In this document: positions 23,064 through 29,938 of the stretch, in pieces | Position numbering within the stretch: position 1 is the stretch's first letter | Layout of the letters: each line of letters opens with the position of its first letter | Assembly (NCBI GenBank): GCA_964196275.1 | Contig: CAXMSN010000055.1 | Span: 1-32,531, forward strand | Reading direction: 5' to 3' | Source: UBA5794 sp964196275 | GTDB taxonomy: Bacteria; Actinomycetota; Acidimicrobiia; Spongiisociales; UBA5794 | DNA length: 32,531 nucleotides | Position numbers and translations under genes: made by a program | The notes under the pieces: model-generated | The model's database searches: none | What the model was told of the DNA's origin: nothing | The model's input: only the letters and a program-made list of their open reading frames with translations

Positions 23064-23359
23064 GGTCCAGGACTTAACCCTTATTTCGGTTGGATAGACG
23101 GGCTGTTTCGGACTCCATGAACAAATTCTTCAGGATTAGGGCTAGGCATGACCGATTCCTTGGTATACGATGCGTCGGGATTCGTAGGAACCACCAACCA
23201 GTCGATCTTCTTCGACAGGGTGGAACCGCCGGGAACCAATACATGAGTTCTGAGCGTCTTAATGACGAATCCACTTGAAGGACCACCAGAACCTTCACTG
23301 CGTCCACGGGAAAGCCGTCGGCGCACTGAAGACAGAATCTATGTGAAGGAATTCACAAC
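23064..23359 (+). promoter_or_regulatory. Long leader/promoter region of the sigma-70 gene
   Basis: This 296-bp gap holds no gene I can support and is visibly richer in A+T than its surroundings. CTTGGTATACGAT (about 23159-23171) looks like an extended -10 (TGGTATACGAT) without a clear -35. If it is used, the message has a leader of about 180 nt before ATG 23360. I recognise no riboswitch fold. Confidence 0.35.
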
Positions 23360-24289
23360 ATGACCGCAAGAACAGCAATCACACCTACGGAGGTCGGCGA
23401 CAGCCTGACCACGTACCTCACAGACATCGCCAACCACGAACTGCTCACAGCAGACAACGAAGTCGAACTCGCCCAGGCGATCGAATTCGGACGTGAGGCT
23501 GAAGAGAAGCTCGAAGAGGGTGGCGTCAGAGGGGCCGAGAAGGTCAAGCTCCAGCGTCTCGCCCGTAAGGGCAAGGAGTCGAAGGACCGCTTTGCGCAGG
23601 CAAACCTGCGTCTCGTCGTCTCACAGGCCAAGCGTTACCGCAGCCAGTACGGCATCGAGTTCGTTGACCTGATCCAAGAGGGCAACCTCGGCCTCATCCG
23701 TGCAGTCGAAAAGTTCGACTGGCGCAAGGGCTTCAAGTTCTCCACCTACGCCACGTGGTGGATCCGCCAGGCAATGCAGAGAGCCGTCGCAGAGAAGTCG
23801 AGAACCGTAAGGCTCCCGAACTCCCTCCACGACACACTGCTCACGCTGAACGGCACCCGGAACCGTCTGCTCTCTGAGCTCGGTCGTGAGCCGACGTCGG
23901 AAGAGCTGTCAGAGGAGTCGGGCCTCAGGCTTGACCAGGTCCTCGAAGCGCAACTCGTTGCAGACTCAGTGTCGCTCGAAGCCCCCGTGGGCGAAGACGG
24001 TGCGGTGCTCGGCGACTTCGTTGCACACGATGACGAAGATGACCCGGTTCGTGAGTCCGAGCGTCTCTCGACGATCGGTGCTCTCCGCGAGGCGATCGAC
24101 CGCCTGCCAGAGCGCGAGGCCTACATCCTGTCGAAGCGTGTCGGCTTCGAAGATGGTCTCCCCCGCACCCACGAGGAGATCGGCAAGCATCTCGACCTCG
24201 GTCCCACAAGGGTCCGGTCACTCGAGAAGCAGGCTCTGTCCCGCCTCCGCCACCCGGCCTTTGGCCTCAGGCAGGAAGCAGACTTCTAA
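23360..24289 (+). CDS. RNA polymerase sigma factor, sigma-70 group 1/2 (RpoD-like)
   Basis: A 309-residue primary-type sigma factor. Region 1.2 is SLTTYLTDIANHELLTADNEVELAQAIE (about residues 15-42), region 2 holds NLRLVVSQAKRY, DLIQEGNLGLIRAVEKFDW and STYATWWIRQAMQRAVAEKSRTVRLP (2.3-2.4), region 3 starts with GREPTSEELSEESGL, and region 4 ends with THEEIGKHLDLGPTRVRSLEKQALSRLRHP. The missing long acidic N-terminus and the size point to a group 2 factor like SigB of mycobacteria rather than the main housekeeping one, but this window alone cannot decide. The start is ATG 23360, 9 nt after GAAGGA. A strong terminator follows. Confidence 0.93.
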   Translation: MTARTAITPTEVGDSLTTYLTDIANHELLTADNEVELAQAIEFGREAEEKLEEGGVRGAEKVKLQRLARKGKESKDRFAQANLRLVVSQAKRYRSQYGIEFVDLIQEGNLGLIRAVEKFDWRKGFKFSTYATWWIRQAMQRAVAEKSRTVRLPNSLHDTLLTLNGTRNRLLSELGREPTSEELSEESGLRLDQVLEAQLVADSVSLEAPVGEDGAVLGDFVAHDDEDDPVRESERLSTIGALREAIDRLPEREAYILSKRVGFEDGLPRTHEEIGKHLDLGPTRVRSLEKQALSRLRHPAFGLRQEADF

Positions 24290-24320
24290 GAGCTGCAACC
24301 CGAAACAAACAACAAATCAG

Positions 24321-24355
24321 AGAACGACCGTCTTGCGAGACGGTCGTTCTTTCGT
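24321..24355 (+). terminator. Intrinsic terminator of the sigma-70 gene
   Basis: AGAACGACCGTC (24321-24332) and GACGGTCGTTCT (24339-24350) form a perfect 12-bp stem with a 6-nt loop, followed by TTTCGTT. It starts 32 nt after the stop codon and can also end the convergent CoA-binding gene, since A-rich sequence lies before the left arm. Confidence 0.9.
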
Positions 24356-24361
24356 TGGAGC

Positions 24362-24799
24362 TCAGTCGGTCGCGTACGGGCCCGGACCGAGATCGAGTAT
24401 GGCGTGCATGGCTCCCATGCAGGTGTCCGAGATGAACGTCAACCCTGCCTCTTCAGCGATCTGGCCCGCCTCATCAGAGACGATCCCTTTCTGGAGCCAC
24501 AGCACCTTGGCACCTATCGCCACTGCCTGTCGTGCGATATCCGGGGCCTCGGTACCGGGCCGAAACACCTCGACCACGTCAACCTGGTCGGGTACCTCAT
24601 CGAGCGACGGATAAGACTTCACCCCGTAAACCATTTCATGGTTGGGATTGACGGGAACGATGCGGTATCCGACTTCCTGTAGGTAGGACGGGACGACGTT
24701 CGCGGTCTTCGAATCGTCTGGAGATGCGCCGACGACGGCGATCACCTTCGTCTCCGCATAGATGCGGCGTATGTCGTCGGGGGGTACGTCAGTGCTCAT
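24362..24799 (-). CDS. CoA-binding (YccU-type) protein
   Basis: A 145-residue Rossmann-fold protein of the CoA_binding_2 (PF13380) family. VIAVVGASPDDSKTANVVPSYLQEVGYRIVPVNPNHEMVYG (about residues 19-59) shows the nucleotide loop, the S-x-K/N contacts and the VNP strand, followed by YPSLDEVPDQVDVVEVFR and WLQKGIVSDEA. Such proteins bind CoA; their role is not established. Cys near MGAMHA (FISDTCMGAMH) is shared with many members. ATG 24799 is chosen because homologues begin close to it. TATTGT 11 nt upstream on its strand would give a leader of only a few bases. It is divergent from the cyclase relic. Confidence 0.85.
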   Translation of the reverse strand: MSTDVPPDDIRRIYAETKVIAVVGASPDDSKTANVVPSYLQEVGYRIVPVNPNHEMVYGVKSYPSLDEVPDQVDVVEVFRPGTEAPDIARQAVAIGAKVLWLQKGIVSDEAGQIAEEAGLTFISDTCMGAMHAILDLGPGPYATD

Positions 24800-24822
24800 G
24801 CTGAGCAGGGACAATAGCTGCA

Positions 24823-24984
24823 ATGGACCAAGCAGATGCCCTCGCCGAGTTGGCAATACGCATACGGGACCACGTCTCGGGCAACGACTTCGACGGCCAC
24901 ACGGTGTCTCTCCGAATCGGCATCATCACCGTCAAGGGCAAAGGGGAGATGGAGACCTACATCTTGAAAGGCCGGCGTAGCTGA
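24823..24984 (+). pseudogene. Relic of a class III adenylate/guanylate cyclase with internal deletion
   Basis: An open frame of 53 codons reads two separate pieces of a class III cyclase catalytic domain joined in frame. Residues 6-34 (ALAELAIRIRDHV...VSLRIGI) match the helix and strand that normally precede 'TGxVVAG', and residues 35-51 (ITVKGKGEMETYILKGR) match the extreme C-terminus of the domain. About 60-70 residues between them, including the substrate Asp and the transition-state Asn and Arg, are missing, and the metal-binding N-terminal half is absent too. No ribosome site stands before the ATG. It cannot be an active cyclase. The intact cyclase at 26801 ends differently (KNVDRPMTLYLV), so this is not a simple partial copy of it. 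Confidence 0.75.
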
Positions 24985-24995
24985 GCCTGTGCGGA

Positions 24996-25285
24996 TCAGC
25001 CGGCGTCAGAATTCAGCAAGATGCGGGTCAATGTGGCCCGAGCCAGAATACGATCCGAACCATCCAAGACCTCACCCTCGGAAACCGCAACCGTTCTTCC
25101 CATCGACACGGCCAGACGTGCGCTCCATAGAAACATCGTATTCCGCACCGGCGGGATGAGGTGGTCGAATGCGACCGAGGCTGCACGACAACGATCCTGG
25201 AGACTGGGATTTGGAGTGCCGGTGACGCGGTTGAGGCGGCAGCATTTGCCACCGCCTCAACCTGTTCCCATGCGAGAACCCGGGT
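24996..25285 (-). pseudogene. Frameshifted relic of a PaaI-type hotdog thioesterase
   Basis: On the minus strand, one frame reads EQVEAVANAAASTASPALQI then PVSRIVV (about 25270-25190), and a second frame continues with FDHLIPPVRNTMFLW, SARLAVSMGRTVAVSEGEVL and DGSDRILARATLTRILLN to the stop at 24996. Together they follow the second half of a hotdog acyl-CoA thioesterase (helix with N/G-x-x-x-A, then D-H-L-x-P-P, G-R-x-x-V-x-E-G-x-V, L-A-x-A-T). The switch between frames lies near 25185-25200. The N-terminal part is not found, and a stop precedes the first frame. It converges on the cyclase relic with 11 bp between. Confidence 0.6.
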
Positions 25286-25301
25286 TCAATTGGTATACGT
25301 C
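25276..25301 (+). promoter_or_regulatory. Candidate ECF-type promoter of the ECF sigma operon
   Basis: GAACC (25276-25280), a 17-nt spacer and CGTC (25298-25301) fit the common ECF promoter form (GGAAC, about 16-17 nt, CGTY). It would support autoregulation, with a leader of about 90 nt before GTG 25397. The inverted pair TACGTCCGG (25296-25304) and CCGGACGTA (25355-25363) starts within the -10. Confidence 0.35.
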
Positions 25302-25396
25302 CGGGCAAGGCCTTTTGGTGACAGCCATAATCGGATGTAACCAGATGGGACGATCCGGACGTAAGCAAGGTAAGAGAGTCCCACGCGAGGCAAGAC

Positions 25397-25960
25397 GTGA
25401 CATCAGATACGCTCAACAGCGCTCGATTTGATCAGATCTTCTCCGAGTATTACGAATCGGTAAGCCGATACTGCCACCGCCGTCTATCGCCCGAAGACGC
25501 CAACGATGCCACAGCGGAGGTCTTTGCCGCGGCCTGGAGAAAGATCGAGAAGGTGCCGCAGGGAGCTGAAGCCCTTCCATGGCTCTATGGCGTTTCCCGC
25601 AACGAGGTCAGCAACGCTCGGCGTTCGATCAGGCGGAGCGGAGCGTTGCGCGCCAAGCTCGGCGGTCAGGCGAGCTACCCAGGTCCTGGTCCCGAGGTCG
25701 TCTTGGTGCGTAACGCAGAACAAGAGCAGCTTGTGGCTGCGCTTGAAAGGTTGAAGCCGAAAGACCAAGAGGTGCTCCGCTTACGAGCATACGAGCACCT
25801 CACCCTCGCCGAAATCTCGATCGTGTTGGGCTGCAGCGTTCCCGCAGCCAAGCAGCGATCAGCCCGTGCGATAAAGAGGCTGCGCCATGCGGCCGACTGG
25901 CCCGATGCGCAAAGTGCGACACCGGGCACCCGTGCGATCCAGAAAGGAGGTGGCGAATGA
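25397..25960 (+). CDS. ECF-type RNA polymerase sigma factor
   Basis: A 187-residue sigma factor with only regions 2 and 4. Region 2 covers FDQIFSEYYESVSRYCHRRLSPEDANDATAEVFAAAWRKIEKVP and ends in ALPWLYGVSRNEVSNARRS (residues about 11-78). Region 4 includes LERLKPKDQEVLRLRAYEHLTLAEISIVLGCSVPAAKQRSARAIKRLR (about 116-163) with the helix-turn-helix LAEISIVLGCSVPAAKQRSARA. GTG 25397 has GAGG 6 nt upstream. The next gene starts within its last codons (ATGA), the usual arrangement of a sigma factor with its anti-sigma. A possible self-recognised promoter lies about 100 bp upstream. The C-terminal 25 residues are a polar tail without domain features. Confidence 0.92.
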   Translation: MTSDTLNSARFDQIFSEYYESVSRYCHRRLSPEDANDATAEVFAAAWRKIEKVPQGAEALPWLYGVSRNEVSNARRSIRRSGALRAKLGGQASYPGPGPEVVLVRNAEQEQLVAALERLKPKDQEVLRLRAYEHLTLAEISIVLGCSVPAAKQRSARAIKRLRHAADWPDAQSATPGTRAIQKGGGE

Positions 25961-26655
25961 ACGACAGTCAAGTCCTGACACAGCTCGCCGAAACAGACGC
26001 GTATGCGCCTGGCACAGCGATGCCGACAGCGGCATGGAGTCGCGAAACCGCCCGCTCCGAGATCGAACGGAGGATGGGAATGGACACAAGAGACACAACC
26101 AATGACACGGGGGCTCCACTCGGAGTCACCGAACAGACCGAACCTGGAGCGATCGGCGCGGTGAATGACACGCCGACGAAGCAAACGGGGAAGCGCAGAT
26201 GGTCGGGAGCGCTTGTCGCTGCCGCGGCCTTTGGCGTCGTTGTCGTCATCGTCGGTGCCGCGGTCCTGCTGACCACGGTGGATAGCGACGACGCGGCTAC
26301 GCCTGCGGCGGGACCGATCACCTTTAGGGCGAAGATCAACCTGAGCGACCAGCCTGCCAGTGGGACCTTCGTGGTCGACAACGGCGCCGATGTCCTTGGG
26401 TGTTCCGGCGGAACCGTGGTGCAGCTGGCCAGCTCGGAGTTCTCCATCGGGAACAATGTCATGACTTGCGATTCCGGTCCAAATACGGGGACTTTCACCG
26501 TCGATCACGGCAGTCAAGACGTGTACGTCTGGAATGTTGTGGAAAGCTCCGGTGACTTCGCCGGTCTGCAAGGCGAAGGGAGCTGGGACTTCCTCTTGAC
26601 CGACCCAGGTAATGTCGTGGAGACGTTCACGGGCGACATCGAATACACGCCCTAA
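25957..26655 (+). CDS. Single-pass membrane protein, probable anti-sigma factor
   Basis: A 232-residue protein. The cytoplasmic part (residues 1-82) contains TAAWSRETARSEIERRMG, a helical stretch seen at the start of many proteins encoded behind ECF sigma genes. A membrane helix follows at about residues 84-107, then an outer domain of about 120 residues rich in beta-type residues with a probable Cys pair (VLGCSGG and VMTCDSG, about residues 149 and 169). There is no HxxxCxxC zinc anti-sigma motif. ATG 25957 overlaps the sigma stop and has a near-perfect ribosome site (AAAGGAGGTG, 25943-25952), stronger than that of the sigma gene, so it is made in excess. The outer signal is unknown. Confidence 0.72.
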   Translation: MNDSQVLTQLAETDAYAPGTAMPTAAWSRETARSEIERRMGMDTRDTTNDTGAPLGVTEQTEPGAIGAVNDTPTKQTGKRRWSGALVAAAAFGVVVVIVGAAVLLTTVDSDDAATPAAGPITFRAKINLSDQPASGTFVVDNGADVLGCSGGTVVQLASSEFSIGNNVMTCDSGPNTGTFTVDHGSQDVYVWNVVESSGDFAGLQGEGSWDFLLTDPGNVVETFTGDIEYTP

Positions 26656-26711
26656 GCGGTCCCAGACCCAGCACAGACCAGTCACCAAAGTTGGTTGACC
26701 CATAGGAATAC

Positions 26712-26749
26712 CAGGACAACGACACATGCGTGCATGTGTCGTTGTCCTG
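26712..26749. terminator. 38-bp near-perfect palindrome behind the ECF/anti-sigma operon
   Basis: AGGACAACGACACATGC (26713-26729), GT, then GCATGTGTCGTTGTCCT (26732-26748); the outer C-G pair extends the arms to 18 bp. It is 56 bp after the anti-sigma stop and 52 bp before the cyclase start. No U-tract follows on either strand. It can act as a terminator hairpin, an RNA end stabiliser or a protein-binding site. Confidence 0.65.
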
Positions 26750-26800
26750 CGTCAAGGAGACCGTGTATCTTGGACTCGAATCGGTGGGAAGGACTTTCGG

Positions 26801-28177
26801 GTGGATGTGATCGTGATCTTTGTTGCAGCTCTCCTCGTCGCGATCTCGGCAGCGGCCGGCTTCTACATCGGTCGACGGCGCCAAGACGACGAGACGGTAG
26901 CGCCGACACCGACGCAGAAGCGCTTGGAGGAGTACGAGTTCTATCCGTTCTCGGTCACCTCACAGGGCCATGTCGAGTTCGACCCCGAAGCGTTCAATCG
27001 TGCGGTGCTCCACCTGCTCTCGGAGACGAACGAGCGCGCGGCAGGGGAACTCGTGGTGATCGGTCAACAGAATCTGGTTCGCGACACCTTCCCCTCTGAT
27101 TGGCTGCGCAACTACAACGAGTTCTTCGTCGCATACGACGGCGACGGTGTGGTGAGTGACAACGACGCGTTTCTCGAGAACTACAAGAGGCTCGTGAACC
27201 AGCTCGGGCGCTCTTTCCCTCACAGTGGTATCGAGTTCCTCCTGCACAACCTCGTGAACCCTTCACGGTCGCTGGTTGCCATCGAGAACGGAGCTGTCAC
27301 GGGACGTCGGGTCGGCAGCGGAGCGACGAACCTGGTGCTTGACCTCAAGACGCGAAAGCAGCGCGGTGAGGACAAGGTCAACTACGAATTGAATATCGGC
27401 GCTCGGCAGTTCAAGTGCACCACCGTGGGGATCTTCCGACCCGAATATGGACTGGTCGGTGCACTGTGCGTGAACATCGACAGGAACTTCTTGAAGGACG
27501 CCGCCGATCAAGGCGGGGACCGGATCCATGCGGTGATCGACAACATCATTCGAACCGATTTCCAGCTCGATGAGAACATCTTGTCGCAGGATGAGTACGC
27601 AAGCGCACAACGCGGGAAGCGGCACTATCTGGACGAAGCGGTCAGGTCGGATACGACGCACACTCTCGAACGGAAGCTCGCCGCGATCCTCTTCTCCGAC
27701 ATCGTCGGATTCACGACGCTGATGGGAAGGGATGAGAAGCTCACGTTCGAGATCATGGAAGCGAACGATGCGATCCACGCGTCTGCGATCTCGGCACACG
27801 GTGGTGTCCTGCTCAAGAAGCTCGGCGACGGGATGCTCGCTAGTTTTGACTCCGCATCGAGCGCCGTTGCGTGTGCATCACAACTCCAACGAGAGGTAGT
27901 AGCCGACGGTCGATATCAGATACGGGTCGGGATACACCTCGGTGAGGTAGTCAAATCAGACGGTGATGTCCACGGCGACGGCGTCAACATTGCGTCGAGG
28001 GTTCAAGATCAGATTGAGCCCGGCCAGATCGGTGTGACCAAGGTCGTGTACGACAACGTCAAGAACAAGCCAGGTGTGTCCGCAACGTTGATTGGTGAGC
28101 GGCCACTCAAGAATGTTGACCGGCCAATGACGCTCTACCTCGTGGACTCGACTGCGGGTTCGAACTCGCCCGAGTGA
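26801..28177 (+). CDS. Membrane class III adenylate cyclase with a YheO-type PAS domain
   Basis: A 458-residue protein that should make cAMP from ATP. A membrane helix lies at residues 3-24. Residues about 125-235 look like the PAS_6 domain of YheO/DauR regulators: FLLHNLVNPSRSLVAIENGA, then VTGRRVGSGATNLVLDL, VNYELNI and GLVGALCVNID. The catalytic domain (about 288-450) has metal ligands Asp300 (LFSDIVGFT) and Asp343 (KKLGDGM), adenine-selecting Lys339 and Asp389, and transition-state Asn396 and Arg400 (GVNIASR), so it is complete. GTG 26801 is chosen because GGGAAGGA lies 7 nt upstream; 26726 lies inside a palindrome. It is not overlapping any neighbour, and its ligand is unknown. The combination of this PAS type with a cyclase is unusual to me. 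Confidence 0.87.
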   Translation: MDVIVIFVAALLVAISAAAGFYIGRRRQDDETVAPTPTQKRLEEYEFYPFSVTSQGHVEFDPEAFNRAVLHLLSETNERAAGELVVIGQQNLVRDTFPSDWLRNYNEFFVAYDGDGVVSDNDAFLENYKRLVNQLGRSFPHSGIEFLLHNLVNPSRSLVAIENGAVTGRRVGSGATNLVLDLKTRKQRGEDKVNYELNIGARQFKCTTVGIFRPEYGLVGALCVNIDRNFLKDAADQGGDRIHAVIDNIIRTDFQLDENILSQDEYASAQRGKRHYLDEAVRSDTTHTLERKLAAILFSDIVGFTTLMGRDEKLTFEIMEANDAIHASAISAHGGVLLKKLGDGMLASFDSASSAVACASQLQREVVADGRYQIRVGIHLGEVVKSDGDVHGDGVNIASRVQDQIEPGQIGVTKVVYDNVKNKPGVSATLIGERPLKNVDRPMTLYLVDSTAGSNSPE

Positions 28178-28248
28178 CGCAGACCAGAACGTGACTGGCC
28201 TGCCGGGCATAGAGTCTCTTTGATGGACAGCATCTTGGAGGCGACGCG

Positions 28249-28545
28249 ATGATCACGCGGATCTGGAGGGGGTGGACGCGCCCCGAGGACGCCGAGACGT
28301 ATGCCGCATACATCAAGGCGACCGGGATCGTCGTATACAAGGCAACCCCAGGCAATCAGGGTGCGTATCTGATCAGCAGGCCTGATGGTGACCGAACCGA
28401 ATTCCTGACGGTCAGCTTCTGGGACAGCCTCGAATCGATAGCCGCGTTCGCTGGCGTCGATATCAACAAAGCGGTCTTCTACCCCGAGGACGACCGGTTC
28501 CTCATCGACAGAGAGACCACCGTCACGCACTTCGAAGTCCACTGA
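28249..28545 (+). CDS. Small ABM-like (dimeric alpha/beta barrel) protein
   Basis: A 98-residue protein with the ferredoxin-like pattern of antibiotic biosynthesis monooxygenase-like proteins. It opens with MITRIWRGWTRPEDAETYAAYIKATGI, has a strand QGAYLISRPDGDRTEFLTVSFWDSLESIAAFAG in the middle, and ends FYPEDDRFLIDRETTVTHFEVH, where the Y-P-E-D-D/E-F motif is common in one subgroup. Such proteins are homodimers; catalysis has been shown for few of them. ATG 28249 has GGAGG about 8 nt upstream. It lies 71 bp behind the cyclase on the same strand and 95 bp before the thiolase, and nothing shows co-transcription. Confidence 0.75.
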   Translation: MITRIWRGWTRPEDAETYAAYIKATGIVVYKATPGNQGAYLISRPDGDRTEFLTVSFWDSLESIAAFAGVDINKAVFYPEDDRFLIDRETTVTHFEVH

Positions 28546-28599
28546 CTTCTGCGCTCGCGCGAGCCACGGCAGTTGGAATGGTGGGACGTCCGCCACCGT

Positions 28600-28605
28600 T
28601 AGAAT
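28600..28605 (+). promoter_or_regulatory. -10 box of the thiolase/FadJ operon
   Basis: TAGAAT would start a transcript near 28612, about 29 nt before ATG 28641. GGAAG lies 9 nt before that ATG. The operator at 28607-28622 covers the predicted start point. Confidence 0.5.
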
Positions 28606-28606
28606 A

Positions 28607-28622
28607 TTGAGCGCTTACTCAA
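28607..28622 (+). promoter_or_regulatory. Predicted TetR operator, copy 3 (TTGAG-N6-CTCAA)
   Basis: TTGAG CGCTTA CTCAA repeats the arms and spacer of the copy at 2339-2354. It lies directly behind the -10 box, a good position for repression. Regulation by the TetR protein encoded at 2484 is an inference from the shared site. Confidence 0.6.
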
Positions 28623-28640
28623 GAACTGGAAGTCACCAGC

Positions 28641-29936
28641 ATGTCCACCTCACAGTCGGTACGGAGGGTTGCGATCGTCGACGGACTCCGCACGCCGTTC
28701 GCCAAGTCAGGAACGGTTCTCCAAGGCGAAACCACACTCGAACTCTCGAGCGCAGTCGTCGCCGAACTGCTCGCACGCTCAGGCGTTGGCGGCTCCGACG
28801 TCGACCGAGTCGTGTACGGCTCAGTGGTACAGGACGTCGACTCCCCCAACCTCGCACGCGAGATCGTCCTCGCTGGACCGTTCCCACAGTCAACCGATGC
28901 CTACTCCATCACTCGTGCGTGTGCCACCTCCGCACAGACGGTTGTCAGCGCATCACAGGCGATCGCTCTCGGAGAGGCAGACATCGTGATCGCAGGTGGA
29001 GCAGACTCGCTGTCACGGCCTCCGATCGGATACTCGGATCGCTTCGTCGAGCTGATGATGCAAGCCAACGCCGCCAAGGACACACCGACGAAGATGAAGA
29101 TCTTCTCCAAGGTACGTCCCAAGGACCTTGTCCCCAATCCGCCAGCGATCGCCGAGCGTTCGACCGGCGAGACCATGGGCGACTCCGCAGAGAAGATGGC
29201 GAAGCAGAACGGCATCACACGCCAAGCACAGGACGAGTACACCCTCGAATCCCACGCGAAGGCGTCGTCAGCATGGGCTGAAGGCATCTTCGACGATGAG
29301 GTCATGCCGTATCGCTTGCCACCGAAGTTCACCGACACTGTCGAGCGGGACACGATCGTCAGGGACGACTCGACAATGGAGAAGTTGGCATCGCTGCGCC
29401 CCGTGTTCGACCGCAAGTACGGGTCGGTCACTGCCGCGAACTCCTCCCCCCTCACGGACGGCGCGTCAGCCGTGATGCTCATGGAGGAGTCCGTTGCCAA
29501 GGCGATGGGCTACGAACCACGGGCGTATATCCGCTCCTATGCGTTCGCTGCCCTCGACCCCAACTGGCAGCTCCTCATGGGGCCTGCGATCACGACGCCG
29601 ATCGCGCTCGACCGGGCAGGGATGACACTCGCAGACATCGATCTCATCGACATGCATGAGGCGTTCGCTGCCCAGGTCCTCTCCAACGTGCAGGCCTTCG
29701 AGTCGGATGCGTTCGCAAAGGAGCGTCTCGGGCGCGACAAGGCGATCGGTGAGATCGACCGATCGAAGTTCAACATCTACGGGGGCTCAATCTCGCTCGG
29801 ACATCCGTTCGGCGCAACGGGGGCACGCCAGATCTTGACGATGGCGAACGAACTCGATAGGCGAGGCGGCGGCACCGCTTTGGTTACCCAATGCGCAGCC
29901 GGCGGACTCGGCGCAGCGATCGTGTTGGAGCGATAA
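28641..29936 (+). CDS. fadA: Acetyl-CoA acyltransferase (thiolase), beta-oxidation
   Basis: A 431-residue thiolase that cleaves 3-ketoacyl-CoA with CoA in the last step of beta-oxidation. The nucleophile is Cys94 in SITRACATSAQT; the other active-site segments are IDMHEAFAAQVLSN, ISLGHPFGATGAR with its His, and VTQCAAGGLGAAIVLER with Cys418. Length and the long middle loop (about residues 120-160) fit the FadI-type trifunctional-enzyme thiolase. The ATG is 9 nt after GGAAG. It is followed after 2 bp by the FadJ-like gene, so they form an operon and probably one complex. A TTGAG-N6-CTCAA operator sits in the promoter. Confidence 0.94.
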   Translation: MSTSQSVRRVAIVDGLRTPFAKSGTVLQGETTLELSSAVVAELLARSGVGGSDVDRVVYGSVVQDVDSPNLAREIVLAGPFPQSTDAYSITRACATSAQTVVSASQAIALGEADIVIAGGADSLSRPPIGYSDRFVELMMQANAAKDTPTKMKIFSKVRPKDLVPNPPAIAERSTGETMGDSAEKMAKQNGITRQAQDEYTLESHAKASSAWAEGIFDDEVMPYRLPPKFTDTVERDTIVRDDSTMEKLASLRPVFDRKYGSVTAANSSPLTDGASAVMLMEESVAKAMGYEPRAYIRSYAFAALDPNWQLLMGPAITTPIALDRAGMTLADIDLIDMHEAFAAQVLSNVQAFESDAFAKERLGRDKAIGEIDRSKFNIYGGSISLGHPFGATGARQILTMANELDRRGGGTALVTQCAAGGLGAAIVLER

Positions 29937-29938
29937 CC

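Noticed and set aside
25228..25264. 11-bp hairpin GGTTGAGGCGG ... CCGCCTCAACC
   Set aside because: It lies within the coding part of the thioesterase relic, not at a gene end, and has no U-tract.
25270..25305. CGGGTTCAATTGG, which resembles a tRNA T-arm
   Set aside because: The 5-bp T-stem does not close, and no acceptor, D or anticodon arm could be drawn around it.
24985..25396. Plus-strand frames of up to 136 codons in the gap before the ECF gene
   Set aside because: They are antisense shadows of the thioesterase relic with no family features.
24823..28177. Cyclase relic as a partial duplicate of the intact cyclase
   Set aside because: The C-terminal blocks differ (VKGKGEMETYIL versus LKNVDRPMTLYLV), so they belong to different cyclase subfamilies.
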